A stretch of DNA of 18,190 nucleotides from the NCBI GenBank assembly GCA_900765575.1, contig CAAFRW010000187.1, positions 1 to 18,190 on the forward strand, read 5' to 3'. The notes beneath the pieces are model-generated. The model was not told the origin of the DNA and searched no databases. It was given only the letters and a program-made list of their open reading frames with translations. This stretch comes from Bacteroidaceae bacterium (GTDB taxonomy: Bacteria; Bacteroidota; Bacteroidia; Bacteroidales; Bacteroidaceae). Every line of letters begins with the position of its first letter. Positions within the stretch are counted from its first letter, which is position 1. This document shows, piece after piece, positions 1 through 8,345 of the stretch. Position numbers and translations under genes: made by a program.

Positions 1-682
1 GGGGGTCGAGCTTCGCATAACTGTATCTGCCATATTGCAAGATAGAGCGGACATCAATCTCCGCCACCTCGGCCGTTAAGTTCCTGACGTCCACATACAC
101 ACCCGACGAGGCATAATGAAGCGGGGTAATGCAAAGCGGTTCCGTTACAATGAGCTTTGCCGGACGATAGAGTCCGCCAAAGAGAGCGAAGCCGCCCGAA
201 AGAGGAGGAACATCCGCCCTCCACCGATTGTCTACTTCTACGCGCAGCTCATTCTCTTCGCCCCAAATCACCTCATTGGTCAATTCGAAACAGAATGCCG
301 TAAAAGCTCCTTTATGCTCTCCCAAAATCTGTCCGTTCAGGTAGACGGTAGCCACCACCGAAGCCGCTTCGAAACGGACAAAGAGACGTTTTCCTTCCCA
401 CTCCTTCGGTACGGAAAAACGTTTGGCATACCAGCCTACGCCTCTATAATAGTTTGTTTTATTCTTCCCCTTCCTGTCTGGAAAAGGTTCCGTATTGTTC
501 TGCGCATCCAAAGCGTTCCATGTATGGGGAATGTCCACCCCCTCCCAGTCCTCCGTAACGGATATCTCCGTTTCCGGCTTCAAAGAGAATCTCCAACCTT
601 CGTTCAATGGAATTTCTTGCCGCTGCGACCAGGCAGTCAGCGCCATAACCAACAAAGCCAATAAGACCGTTATTTTCTTCAT
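1..682 (-). CDS. Glycoside hydrolase family 2 protein (5' part, runs off window start)
   Basis: The first 227 residues of an exported GH2 enzyme (beta-galactosidase/beta-glucuronidase class) are visible. It starts at ATG 682 with a signal peptide of about 20 residues (MKKITVLLALLVMALTAWSQ). The N-terminal sugar-binding jelly-roll domain follows, with family-typical IPHTWN (51-56), YYRGVGWYAKRF (78-89), VYLNG (113-117) and GGLYRP (169-174). The start of the next immunoglobulin-like domain is cut by the window edge. The catalytic TIM barrel with its two Glu residues lies outside, so substrate cannot be assigned. Family members remove terminal beta-linked sugars from plant or host glycans, usually in the periplasm in Bacteroides. 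It is divergent from the beta-helix gene at 917, which suggests a shared polysaccharide-degrading role. GH2 membership is clear; specificity is unknown. Confidence 0.88.
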   Translation of the reverse strand, partial: MKKITVLLALLVMALTAWSQRQEIPLNEGWRFSLKPETEISVTEDWEGVDIPHTWNALDAQNNTEPFPDRKGKNKTNYYRGVGWYAKRFSVPKEWEGKRLFVRFEAASVVATVYLNGQILGEHKGAFTAFCFELTNEVIWGEENELRVEVDNRWRADVPPLSGGFALFGGLYRPAKLIVTEPLCITPLHYASSGVYVDVRNLTAEVAEIDVRSILQYGRYSYAKLDP

Positions 683-916
683 CCGCTTTCTATTTTATAT
701 TGAGTACGTCATTATACTATACGAACGAGCTGACGGAAACACGTAAATGCGAGGGGATTTCTTTGCAACTTTCATCAGACAACAGCCCCTTTTCTACCGG
801 ACGGCTACAGCAAGGAAAAGAATTTGCATTCATCAAGATAAATAATCTTCCTTTTCTTTAAGTGAATGAGGGCCTTCTTCCGTATATATTATAAGAAACA
901 AAACAAACAGGAAGAT
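683..916. promoter_or_regulatory. Divergent intergenic region between GH2 and beta-helix genes
   Basis: This 234-bp gap separates two divergently transcribed exported-enzyme genes and must hold both promoters. I find no convincing TTTG/TAnnTTTG pair on either strand. A purine-rich AGGA sits just before ATG 917 on the plus strand. No repeat or RNA gene is apparent. Confidence 0.35.
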
Positions 917-2848
917 ATGAATAAAATTTTTCTTTTTACAGCACTCTTCTGCACGGCACTAACCCTTCCGGCAGGAGCATTTGCCCAGAAGATTATCGAA
1001 GCTACTCCGGGCTCATTGGAGACAGCTCTTTCTACCGTGAAGAAATCGGTTAAGAAACAAAAAGAAGATGTGATTGTCCGGTTGCATGGAGGCACTTACA
1101 CGCTACAAAAGCCTCTGGTGCTGGACGAAGCGTATAGCGGACAGAACGGTCATCGTGTTATTTTCCGTGCGGCAGAAGGCGAAACGCCCGTACTCAGCGG
1201 AGGCGTCAAGGTAACAGGATGGGAAAAAGTTTCAGGAAATCTTTATAAAGCGCCTTTCAACAGCGACAAGAAGTTGCGCACGCTACTCGTTAATGGGGTG
1301 CGGGCACGCATGGCCGGAGCGAAACGCCGTGTGATGGGACAAGGCAGCGAAGGCACGGTGGAGGTAAAGGGTACCGAATCGTGGGCTTTCGGAGCCGGGA
1401 AGTCGGTGGATGGAGTCAAGTTCCTTGCCAACGAAGAATTGACCATGTTCCACAATCCGGAAGATGTAGAAGTGGTACAGAACAAAGTATGGACAGAGAA
1501 AATCTTCTGCCTGAGAGACATAGAGAAGTGGGGCGACACGATTGTAGCCCGTTTCCAACAACCTTACGGAGCGATTCTGAACTCCCTGGCTTGGGCGGGT
1601 AAAGTGAACTACCACGGAGAATTCTATTTCCGTAACGCATACGAGTTGTTAGACGAACCCGGAGAATTCTATTACGACCGCAAGGCGAAGACCCTTTACT
1701 ATTACAGTCAGGGCGAAGACATGGACAAAGCGGAAGTGATAGCTCCCGTCAGCGAAGGATTGATTCGCATACAGGGTTCTTCTTTGAACTCCCGGGTAGC
1801 CAATATCTCCTTCGAGGGCATTACCTTCTCTCACGATTCGTGGAGTTTGATGGACATCGAAGGCTCACACGGTTTCGGTGGTATACAGAGTTTGGGACTT
1901 GCCGTAAAATATATTCCCGACGGAAACTGGCATCCGACGCACTACAACAGCTGCGATGTGCCGACCGGCAGTATCGAGGTGCAAAACGCAACCGGCATCC
2001 GCCTTATACGCAACAAGTTCGTACACTTGGGTTCGGCCATTGCCGTGAATCTGGTGAACGATGTCACAGATTCCGAGGTGACCGGGAACTTCTTCAACGA
2101 CCTGTTGGGCAACGCTGTCAGTGTAGGTCATCCGCAACATTACGAGATAGGCGACGGTACGGGAAAATATCCGGCCACAGTGGAAGGTGTTTGCCGCAAC
2201 ATCCACATTACCAACAACTACGTACGCAACGTCAGCCTCGATTTCAGACAGGTGGAAGCCATGCTGGGTTTCTTTGTAGAGGACGTTCACTACGAGCATA
2301 ATGACATTGAAAGAACTCCTTACGGTGCCATAGCTTTAGGCTGGTGGTGGGGAAATGCCAAGACGCCGGAATCGAAGGTAGCGAAGAACAACAGCATCAG
2401 CTACAACCGCATAGGTAAGACTCATTTAGTGTTAAACGACGGAGGTGTGATTTATCTGTTGGGCAAACAGCCGGGCTCTGTTATCAGACGCAATTACCTG
2501 TTCGACGGTCCGCGTTGCATCTATCCCGACGATGGTTCGTCCGGATGGTATATCGAGGAGAATGTTATCAACAGTCTGTTCCAGTTATGGTACCACCTGG
2601 CATCCGACCGGAATTATGACATTACAGCCCGCCGCAACTTTGTAAAGGACAATTATCTGGTAAACAACGGCAATGGCACCAAGATAGAAGATACGCAGGT
2701 TTTCAGGAATTATGATTTCAACGACGAGGCGAAAAGCATTATGTCGGAGGCCGGTATCGAAAAAGAGTACAAAGACATTATTCCGGCAGAAGAACCGGAA
2801 GCGATTCATATTTATCCAAAATTCCCTAAGGAAAAATGGATACTCTAA
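917..2848 (+). CDS. Exported right-handed parallel beta-helix protein, probable polysaccharide-active enzyme
   Basis: This is a 643-residue protein with a signal peptide (MNKIFLFTALFCTALTLPAGAFA, cleavage before Q). I chose ATG 917 rather than the in-frame ATG 866 because it is preceded by AGGA and gives a clean signal peptide. The N-terminal part contains the LHGGTYTL...PLVL...VLSGGVKVTGW pattern common to Bacteroides beta-helix hydrolases and lyases. From about residue 290 onward there are repeated turns of the form ISFEGITF, IRLIRNKFVHLG, SEVTGNFFNDLLGNAV, IHITNNYVRNV and YEHNDIE, typical of stacked beta-helix coils with Asn ladders. GWWWGN and NDGGVIYLLG resemble GH141-type proteins, but I cannot assign a CAZy family with confidence. 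A role in extracytoplasmic glycan breakdown alongside the divergent GH2 is an inference. Confidence 0.8.
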   Translation: MNKIFLFTALFCTALTLPAGAFAQKIIEATPGSLETALSTVKKSVKKQKEDVIVRLHGGTYTLQKPLVLDEAYSGQNGHRVIFRAAEGETPVLSGGVKVTGWEKVSGNLYKAPFNSDKKLRTLLVNGVRARMAGAKRRVMGQGSEGTVEVKGTESWAFGAGKSVDGVKFLANEELTMFHNPEDVEVVQNKVWTEKIFCLRDIEKWGDTIVARFQQPYGAILNSLAWAGKVNYHGEFYFRNAYELLDEPGEFYYDRKAKTLYYYSQGEDMDKAEVIAPVSEGLIRIQGSSLNSRVANISFEGITFSHDSWSLMDIEGSHGFGGIQSLGLAVKYIPDGNWHPTHYNSCDVPTGSIEVQNATGIRLIRNKFVHLGSAIAVNLVNDVTDSEVTGNFFNDLLGNAVSVGHPQHYEIGDGTGKYPATVEGVCRNIHITNNYVRNVSLDFRQVEAMLGFFVEDVHYEHNDIERTPYGAIALGWWWGNAKTPESKVAKNNSISYNRIGKTHLVLNDGGVIYLLGKQPGSVIRRNYLFDGPRCIYPDDGSSGWYIEENVINSLFQLWYHLASDRNYDITARRNFVKDNYLVNNGNGTKIEDTQVFRNYDFNDEAKSIMSEAGIEKEYKDIIPAEEPEAIHIYPKFPKEKWIL

Positions 2849-2914
2849 TATAGACAAAGAAGTTTACACACACGAAAAGAACAAACTTGAACAATTCGTA
2901 CTTAGGAGTTAATA

Positions 2915-2938
2915 GGAGTGATAATTCCTTATAACTCC
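2915..2938. other. Small imperfect hairpin downstream of the beta-helix gene
   Basis: GGAGTGATAA (2915-2924) and TTATAACTCC (2929-2938) form a 10-bp stem with one mismatch and a TTCC loop. A direct copy of GGAGT lies just upstream at about 2904. There is no T-run after it, so a terminator role is unlikely. It may be a 3'-end processing or stabilising hairpin. Confidence 0.35.
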
Positions 2939-2980
2939 CCTATTATGAATGATGCAGGCTAAGTTCTTTACAAACAGCAG

Positions 2981-3030
2981 AGGTGCCGGAGGTTTCAATC
3001 GTTATCAGAAACTTGTCCGGCACCTTTCTT
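2981..3030 (+). terminator. Rho-independent terminator of the beta-helix gene
   Basis: AGGTGCCGGA (2981-2990) pairs perfectly with TCCGGCACCT (3016-3025). An inner GTTTC/GAAAC pair (2992-2996 with 3008-3012) extends the stem, and TTTCTTT follows. It lies about 130 bp past the beta-helix stop with no gene between. Confidence 0.8.
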
Positions 3031-3057
3031 TATCGGCTCCGGAATGAGATAAAAATA

Positions 3058-3190
3058 ACATAGTTAGTTACGCTGTGTAGCATTAAGAGTTATTCAAATA
3101 ACTAACTATGTGAGAAGACGTCACATTAAGAGTTATTTAAGAGGGCGCACGTTTACCAAAACATTAGATGTACAGCGTAAAAAGTTAGTT
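3058..3190. repeat. Inverted/direct repeat cluster in an intergenic gap
   Basis: The 548-bp gap 2849-3396 contains, after the terminator, a perfect 13-bp inverted repeat, ACATAGTTAGTTA (3058-3070) and TAACTAACTATGT (3099-3111). Its loop includes CATTAAGAGTTATTCAA (3081-3097), which is repeated with one change at 3124-3140. TTACGCTGT (3068-3076) recurs inverted as ACAGCGTAA (3172-3180), and AGTTAGTT recurs at 3183-3190. It looks like a decayed small repeat or a cluster of protein-binding palindromes. I see no coding sequence in it. Confidence 0.55.
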
Positions 3191-3396
3191 CTGTAACAAC
3201 CAGAGTTGTTTCCATTAACCTTTAAAGCCTCCATTGCATTAAAAATTATCGGATAGATGATATTTGCTGTTCCTAAGAATTGGCTCTTGCAAATGTAAAG
3301 GCGAAAAAGAGATGACACTACAGAGGCAGTAAAGCGGTTGGATATCAGCACATCCGTCACAAATCAAAAAAGAGGCAGGAGGTGCACTACTACACT

Positions 3397-4134
3397 TTAC
3401 TTGGAAGCTGTTTTCACCGGTAAGCATCGCCATAGCCAACGCGGAATCAATCTCCAGAAGAAGACCAAAACACCGTATTTCCAATCAATCACCGCCACCC
3501 GTTTCTTCCGGTTTAGCGCTTTCACTGCCAATCGGGCCACCTTGTCGGGCTTCATCAGCATGGGATAGTTCTTCCCGTCGTTCAATAAATCGGTCGCCAC
3601 AAATCCCGGACGTATATCCGTAAAGTTCACCTTTAGTTTTTCCAGACAAGCCAACTGTTCGAGTGCATCGATATAAGTATTCTGAAAACGTTTGGTAGCG
3701 GAGTAAGCCGGAGCCACACCCAGCCCCTTCGTTCCGGCAATGGAACTAATAACCGCCAGATGGCCACTCCCCTGCTTCCGGAAATAGCGGTACGCCGCAT
3801 CCACCATCCGTGTAAATCCTTCAACATTGGTGCGTGCCGTACAGAGTTCAATGTCCGGATTCAACTCCATATTCTGATGGCCGATGCCCGAACTGAGCAG
3901 GAACAAATCCATGCCACCCAGCTGTTCTATAAGCAGATGCAGCTTTTCCGGAGCATCCTCCCGAGTCACGTCCCACGCCTGTATGGCAATATGTGGCGGA
4001 GCCAGTTTACGAAACTCCTCCAAAGATCCCTGCCTTCTCCCGGCTACTCCCACCTGCCATCCCTGCGACAGCAACACTTTGGCAATCTCTTGTCCTATAC
4101 CCGAAGTAGCCCCTATAATAACCGCTCTTTTCAT
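3397..4134 (-). CDS. SDR family NAD(P)-dependent oxidoreductase
   Basis: This is a 245-residue classical short-chain dehydrogenase. The Rossmann glycine motif GATSGIG is at 8-14, with an acidic WDVT at 54-57 and NVEG at 103-106. The catalytic serine region VISSIAG is at 128-134 and the YSATK catalytic Tyr/Lys pair is Y144/K148. RPGFVAT at 175-181 is the usual post-catalytic segment. The usual NNAG is replaced by SSGIG. The C-terminus (about 220-240, GVLVFFWRLIPRWLWR) is strongly hydrophobic and aromatic, suggesting membrane association as in several lipid or keto-acyl reductases. ATG 4134 was chosen because AAGGAAG precedes it; an in-frame upstream ATG at 4206 would add an unsupported extension across the promoter. 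Substrate is not deducible. It is divergent from the phosphoesterase gene. Confidence 0.88.
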   Translation of the reverse strand: MKRAVIIGATSGIGQEIAKVLLSQGWQVGVAGRRQGSLEEFRKLAPPHIAIQAWDVTREDAPEKLHLLIEQLGGMDLFLLSSGIGHQNMELNPDIELCTARTNVEGFTRMVDAAYRYFRKQGSGHLAVISSIAGTKGLGVAPAYSATKRFQNTYIDALEQLACLEKLKVNFTDIRPGFVATDLLNDGKNYPMLMKPDKVARLAVKALNRKKRVAVIDWKYGVLVFFWRLIPRWLWRCLPVKTASK

Positions 4135-4163
4135 GTCAATTCTTCCTTTTATCATCTGGCAGG

Positions 4164-4198
4164 CAAAGGTAAGAAAGTTCTTCAAGAACGGAAGCAAA
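4164..4198 (-). promoter_or_regulatory. Promoter of the SDR gene (Bacteroides type)
   Basis: Read on the minus strand, TACCTTTG (4164-4171) matches the Bacteroides -7 consensus TAnnTTTG. A TTTG -33 element lies at 4195-4198, with a 23-bp spacer slightly longer than usual. The predicted start is about 20-25 nt before ATG 4134. Confidence 0.55.
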
Positions 4199-4337
4199 GA
4201 GCGCAAGAAGGTAGCAACCGCGCAGCTAAAAAGAGGACGTAATGAAATAAAGATACCCCTGATAGATTGTTCGTTTGCGATAGTTTCACAGTCTCTATAC
4301 TTACAAATGCTTCAAAATAGTGAATTATTATTATCTT

Positions 4338-4370
4338 TTTAGGTCTATATCAAGAAATACGTTACTTTTG
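4338..4370 (+). promoter_or_regulatory. Promoter of the metallophosphoesterase gene
   Basis: TACTTTTG (4363-4370) matches the -7 consensus TAnnTTTG exactly. TTTA (4338-4341) at a 21-bp spacer is a partial -33 element. The leader would be about 35 nt to ATG 4411. A 10-codon reading frame (ATG 4395 to TAA 4427) overlaps the start of the main gene in another frame. Confidence 0.5.
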
Positions 4371-4410
4371 TTCGTAAACGATAATAGAAACGTTATGAAG
4401 AGAATCCTGA

Positions 4411-5550
4411 ATGGAGCTCTCGGATAACAGATTCATTAAAATACATACATTCATTATGCCAACCTTCTTCATTATCCTCATTACCGTATATCTTGCCGGA
4501 AACTCTTACATTTTTTACAGAGGGACACAAGCGCTGTCCGGCCTCCCTCTCGGAATAAGAGTGGTATTCACTGTTTTGTTCTGGGTCTGCGCGCTCTCCT
4601 TTTTCGGAAGCATGCTGAGCCGCAATGTAAAGATGCCGGTGGGTATTTCCCATACCCTGTACGAAGTGGGAACCGGCTGGCTGATAGTCACTTTATATAT
4701 GGTGCTGTTTTTGCTACTGTTCGATATACTGAAACTGTTCCACCTCTCCTGCAACTATAATTTCCTCCTCTCCGCAGGCTTCACTGTCCTCTTATTAGGA
4801 TACGGGTACTACAAATACCGCCACCCTAAAACAAACGTTATCAACATAGCCCTGAATAAGCCGTATACAAGCAACCGGCAGCCGGTTAAAATCGTTGCCG
4901 TAAGTGATATTCATTTGGGAAACGGAACCGGAAAGGCGGCTCTAAAACAGTATGTAAAGATGATAAACGAGCAAAATCCGGATATGATACTCATTGGGGG
5001 CGATTTGATTGATAACAGCGTGGTTCCCCTTTATGCTGAGAACATGGCGGAAGAATTATCTAAACTGAGGGCGCCGCTAGGTATCTATATGGTGCCGGGC
5101 AATCACGAATATATTAGCGGTATCAAAGAAAGTATCCGGTTTATAGAGAATACACCCATAACACTTCTGCGTGATTCGGTGCTTACATTGCCCAACGGGA
5201 TGCAATTGATTGGACGTGACGACCGCAGCAATAAGTCCCGCCGTTCTTTGCAGGATTTAATGAAGAAGGTGGAAAAGGACAAACCAATACTCTTATTAGA
5301 CCATCAACCATACGGATTGACAGAGAGCGAAGCCGCCGGCATCGACTTGCAATTTAGCGGACATACACACCGTGGACAGGTGTGGCCCATGAGTTTGGTA
5401 ACGGATTACCTTTACGAACAGAGCCATGGTTACCGCCAATGGGGAAACAGCCATATCTATGTTTCCAGCGGATTATCGCTCTGGGGACCTCCGTTCAGAA
5501 TCGGCACAGAGAGTGAAATGGTTGTATTTCAACTCTCTGCCAAACCTTAG
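4411..5550 (+). CDS. Membrane-anchored calcineurin-like metallophosphoesterase (YkuE-like)
   Basis: This 379-residue protein has an N-terminal membrane part, with about four hydrophobic segments near 13-31, 50-69, 87-107 and 117-131. A metal-dependent phosphoesterase domain follows from about 158. All catalytic blocks are present: SDIHLG (D166, H168), GGD (196-198), GNHE (230-233), LLDHQP (295-300) and SGHTH (316-320), followed by RGQVWP. This set coordinates two metals and cleaves phosphoesters or pyrophosphates. YkuE-type members act on lipid-linked or cell-envelope substrates, so a role at the membrane is likely but inferred. Length and order are usual for the Bacteroides form. The start at 4411 is supported by the upstream promoter; there is no strong Shine-Dalgarno. 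It converges on the deformylase gene. Confidence 0.88.
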   Translation: MELSDNRFIKIHTFIMPTFFIILITVYLAGNSYIFYRGTQALSGLPLGIRVVFTVLFWVCALSFFGSMLSRNVKMPVGISHTLYEVGTGWLIVTLYMVLFLLLFDILKLFHLSCNYNFLLSAGFTVLLLGYGYYKYRHPKTNVINIALNKPYTSNRQPVKIVAVSDIHLGNGTGKAALKQYVKMINEQNPDMILIGGDLIDNSVVPLYAENMAEELSKLRAPLGIYMVPGNHEYISGIKESIRFIENTPITLLRDSVLTLPNGMQLIGRDDRSNKSRRSLQDLMKKVEKDKPILLLDHQPYGLTESEAAGIDLQFSGHTHRGQVWPMSLVTDYLYEQSHGYRQWGNSHIYVSSGLSLWGPPFRIGTESEMVVFQLSAKP

Positions 5551-5619
5551 CGTAGATTCTTTTATATCGAAGGTACAAATAACTCTGTGGTAACAGTAAT
5601 GGCTACGACATTCAGCCTC

Positions 5620-6276
5620 CTACTCTACCATCTTATCTATAAAAAGGATTCCATCCAGGTGGTCTATTTCGTGCTGGAAAATAATAGCGGTATAACCTTT
5701 TACGGTTTCGGTTCTCCGCTTTACTTTTTCGTCTGTGATACGAATGTCTCCATCGGTCGAGGTGTAACTATCCAAATCATCATAGCTAAGTTCTATCTGC
5801 TTGGAACGCCTGACAGTACCAACGACATCCGGAACAGAAAGACATCCTTCTTTGCCCAGAACCGTAGATTCCGAGAAAGACACAATCACCGGATTCACAT
5901 AAAACTCGAAAGGTTCTCCTTCCTTATCGAACCGCTGTACGGCTACCACTCTCCGGCTTATGCCTACCTGAGGAGCAGCAATGCCTACCCCTTCGTCGAG
6001 CGTATCTTTCACGGTGGCCAGCATCCGTTCTTTCAACACTTTAAAAGTTTGAGATTCCAATTCCGCCTTCCCTAAAAGAGAGGCTTCCTTACGGAGAAAC
6101 AGAGAATCGGACTTATCTGTAATCTTTCTCAATGGCATAATGCCTTGTCCGGTTTCTCCGATAACGCCCTCTTCATCACGGGTAAACCCTTGGCTCACCC
6201 GACAGGAAGTAGCACAGATACATAGGATAAACATCATCGACAATCCTAACGAAACCATCTTCTTTCTTTTTTCCAT
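5620..6276 (-). CDS. def: Peptide deformylase with lipoprotein signal peptide
   Basis: This is a 218-residue peptide deformylase, the iron or zinc hydrolase that removes formyl from N-formylmethionine. All three signature motifs are intact: GVGIAAPQ (96-103), EGCLS (143-147, metal ligand C145) and QHEIDH (201-206, two His ligands and the catalytic Glu). It differs from ordinary deformylase in carrying about 45 extra N-terminal residues. These form a basic hydrophobic signal peptide, MEKRKKMVSLGLSMMFILCICATSC, ending in a lipobox-like ATSC at C25. Secretion and lipid anchoring are therefore predicted. Start ATG 6276 is preferred over the adjacent in-frame GTG. It converges on the phosphoesterase gene. 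A second, cytoplasmic deformylase would be expected elsewhere in the genome. What an exported copy does is unknown. Confidence 0.88.
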   Translation of the reverse strand: MEKRKKMVSLGLSMMFILCICATSCRVSQGFTRDEEGVIGETGQGIMPLRKITDKSDSLFLRKEASLLGKAELESQTFKVLKERMLATVKDTLDEGVGIAAPQVGISRRVVAVQRFDKEGEPFEFYVNPVIVSFSESTVLGKEGCLSVPDVVGTVRRSKQIELSYDDLDSYTSTDGDIRITDEKVKRRTETVKGYTAIIFQHEIDHLDGILFIDKMVE

Positions 6277-6496
6277 CACTTTATTCTATACTAATATTTA
6301 TACGAATCAGGAATTAAAGGAGAATCATCCCGTAAACAAGCTCAAGAGTGAATATTCGATAATTTCCGGAATTACACATAGCGCGCATAAAGAAGGAGTG
6401 TGGAACTTTATCTCCTTTTACTCCGGAACGAAGCGATAACTCCTTTCATTCTTAAACTCGTTCATCCACTGATAGTTCTTCTCCTCAATTCCTTCC

Positions 6497-6735
<239 letters not shown>

Positions 6736-6748
6736 TACTTAATAAGCT

Positions 6749-8332
6749 CTAAAAATTGCGTCCCGTATCCCACCACAAACGTGTACCTCCATTATCGGCA
6801 CCTCCCAGAGCTTCGACCAAAGCATCATATTGCGCTTTGTTCTCCGTTACCAACGACCCCGGGAAGTTCAACCTGCGAACCATTACCTCCGTATCAATGT
6901 TACCATTTCTACTATTATTGAATCTTACCGGAAACAGGCGAGGATACCCCGTCCGCCGTTGTTCTGCCCAAGCTTCACATCCTTCGGGAAACATCGCCAA
7001 CCACTTCTGGGTAATAATCTTTTCCAGCTTCTGCTCCATGCTAACAGCTTCCGTCCACTTAGGAGAAACCTGACAACGCGCGGCGATGTTGTTTTCCGAA
7101 TCATACGTATCTTCAAAATCCACAGGCACGTTGTCACTGTTCAAATAGTCGTCCACGTTGAAAATGCCATGCTGATAGAAAGACGTAGTAATACCTTTCT
7201 TATAACAAGTGCCCACATCCTCCGAAGTCCATCCCCGCAAGGCAGCCTCCGCCCGAAGAAACCAGACCTCGGCCGCAGTCATCAATACAGCAGGAGTGGA
7301 TTGGTTCACCGTCAGCTTCGACAACTCCTTATAGTAATTATGAGCAAAGCACGTGCCTTGCCGGATTCCTCTAAACTGCCCTTTAAATTGAGGGTCTGTA
7401 CAAGGCTCAAAATAGACTTCCCTCCGAGGGTCATGATATCCGTTCAGTATCGATTCCATCGGGGCACTCATATATGACTCATTCCATACCCTGTTAATCT
7501 CTCCCAACGGATTGGAATATCCCTTGCCTGTAGAAACCTCCGCCCGTTCCGATTCATTCTCGAAAACGCCCCATTCATTCTCCAACGCTTTACTAAACTC
7601 CAAACGGGCTCTTTCCGGCTCTACCATCGCTATCCGCATGGCAAGGCGCATCCGCAAGGAGTTGGCGAACCTAATCCAGGAGGAGTATCTACCATCGAGC
7701 AAAATATCGAACCTGGCAAATTCGGCTGCCTGAGGATTCTTTTCGATATAGTCCGAGAGTACGGTTACGGCTGTATCCAACTCGTGAAAAAAGGTATCAT
7801 AAACCACTTCCTGCTTATCGGGCAGATATCCTTTCTCTGCGTTTCCAAAGTGGGTGTACACAATGGGACCATAATAATCGGTTACCCGATGCATGGCCTC
7901 TACCTTCAATATTTTGGTTATGCCGAAGAAGGCGGGGAATTGGGTACGGGTAGAATCTTCCGAAGTATGAATCTGAGGAAAGATATAAGCATACATGTGC
8001 GACCACATGGCACTATTCCAGCCATCCTGCATGTTATAATCCGAGTTATGGCTCCCTCCGTTCAGAGGCTTTGCATCGTGCATGTATCCGCTAAACATAT
8101 CGGCATTCAGGTTCTGCGTTAATTGGAAAGGCCAGTTTTTGCCTTTCCCATAATCATAATTGAAATAGATTCCTTGCTGAATAACGCCTAAACGGATACC
8201 CAAGTCATTGTTGTCCGCTTTTAAATCCTCATCCGTAATGCCGGATTGGTCCGTATTGATATCTTTAAAACGAGAGGTACAAGAGACCAACAAGGACAAC
8301 ACTCCTATAATGATTACTAGTTGCTTTCTCAT
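6749..8332 (-). CDS. SusD/RagB-family nutrient-binding outer-membrane lipoprotein
   Basis: This 527-residue surface lipoprotein partners the SusC porin upstream. The signal peptide MRKQLVIIIGVLSLLVSC ends in the acylated Cys18. The body carries features of the SusD-like_2 branch: a helical TPR-like region with NADMFSGYMH, FFGITKILKVEAMHRVTDYYGPIVY, WIRFANSLRMRLAMRI, and near the C-terminus KIITQKWLAMFPEGCEAWAEQRRTGYPRLF in overlapping segments. This branch is often linked to peptide or unknown substrates rather than to classic starch. The susC stop is followed by AAAGGAAAG. ATG 8338 and ATG 8332 are both possible starts; spacing from AGGA favours 8332. Only a few bases separate the genes, so they are co-transcribed and translationally linked. 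Confidence 0.9.
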   Translation of the reverse strand: MRKQLVIIIGVLSLLVSCTSRFKDINTDQSGITDEDLKADNNDLGIRLGVIQQGIYFNYDYGKGKNWPFQLTQNLNADMFSGYMHDAKPLNGGSHNSDYNMQDGWNSAMWSHMYAYIFPQIHTSEDSTRTQFPAFFGITKILKVEAMHRVTDYYGPIVYTHFGNAEKGYLPDKQEVVYDTFFHELDTAVTVLSDYIEKNPQAAEFARFDILLDGRYSSWIRFANSLRMRLAMRIAMVEPERARLEFSKALENEWGVFENESERAEVSTGKGYSNPLGEINRVWNESYMSAPMESILNGYHDPRREVYFEPCTDPQFKGQFRGIRQGTCFAHNYYKELSKLTVNQSTPAVLMTAAEVWFLRAEAALRGWTSEDVGTCYKKGITTSFYQHGIFNVDDYLNSDNVPVDFEDTYDSENNIAARCQVSPKWTEAVSMEQKLEKIITQKWLAMFPEGCEAWAEQRRTGYPRLFPVRFNNSRNGNIDTEVMVRRLNFPGSLVTENKAQYDALVEALGGADNGGTRLWWDTGRNF

Positions 8333-8345
8333 GTTCATCTTTCCT

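Noticed and set aside
116..664. A 182-codon open frame on the plus strand.
   Set aside because: It is antisense to the GH2 gene, which has a clear signal peptide and domain motifs; the plus frame has no protein-like motifs.
3058..3111. Inverted repeat as the border of an invertible promoter.
   Set aside because: Only 28 bp lie between the arms, no promoter box is inside and no invertase gene is next to it.
4395..4427. A 10-codon upstream reading frame overlapping the phosphoesterase start.
   Set aside because: It is too short and lacks a ribosome site; overlap with a real start is likely chance.
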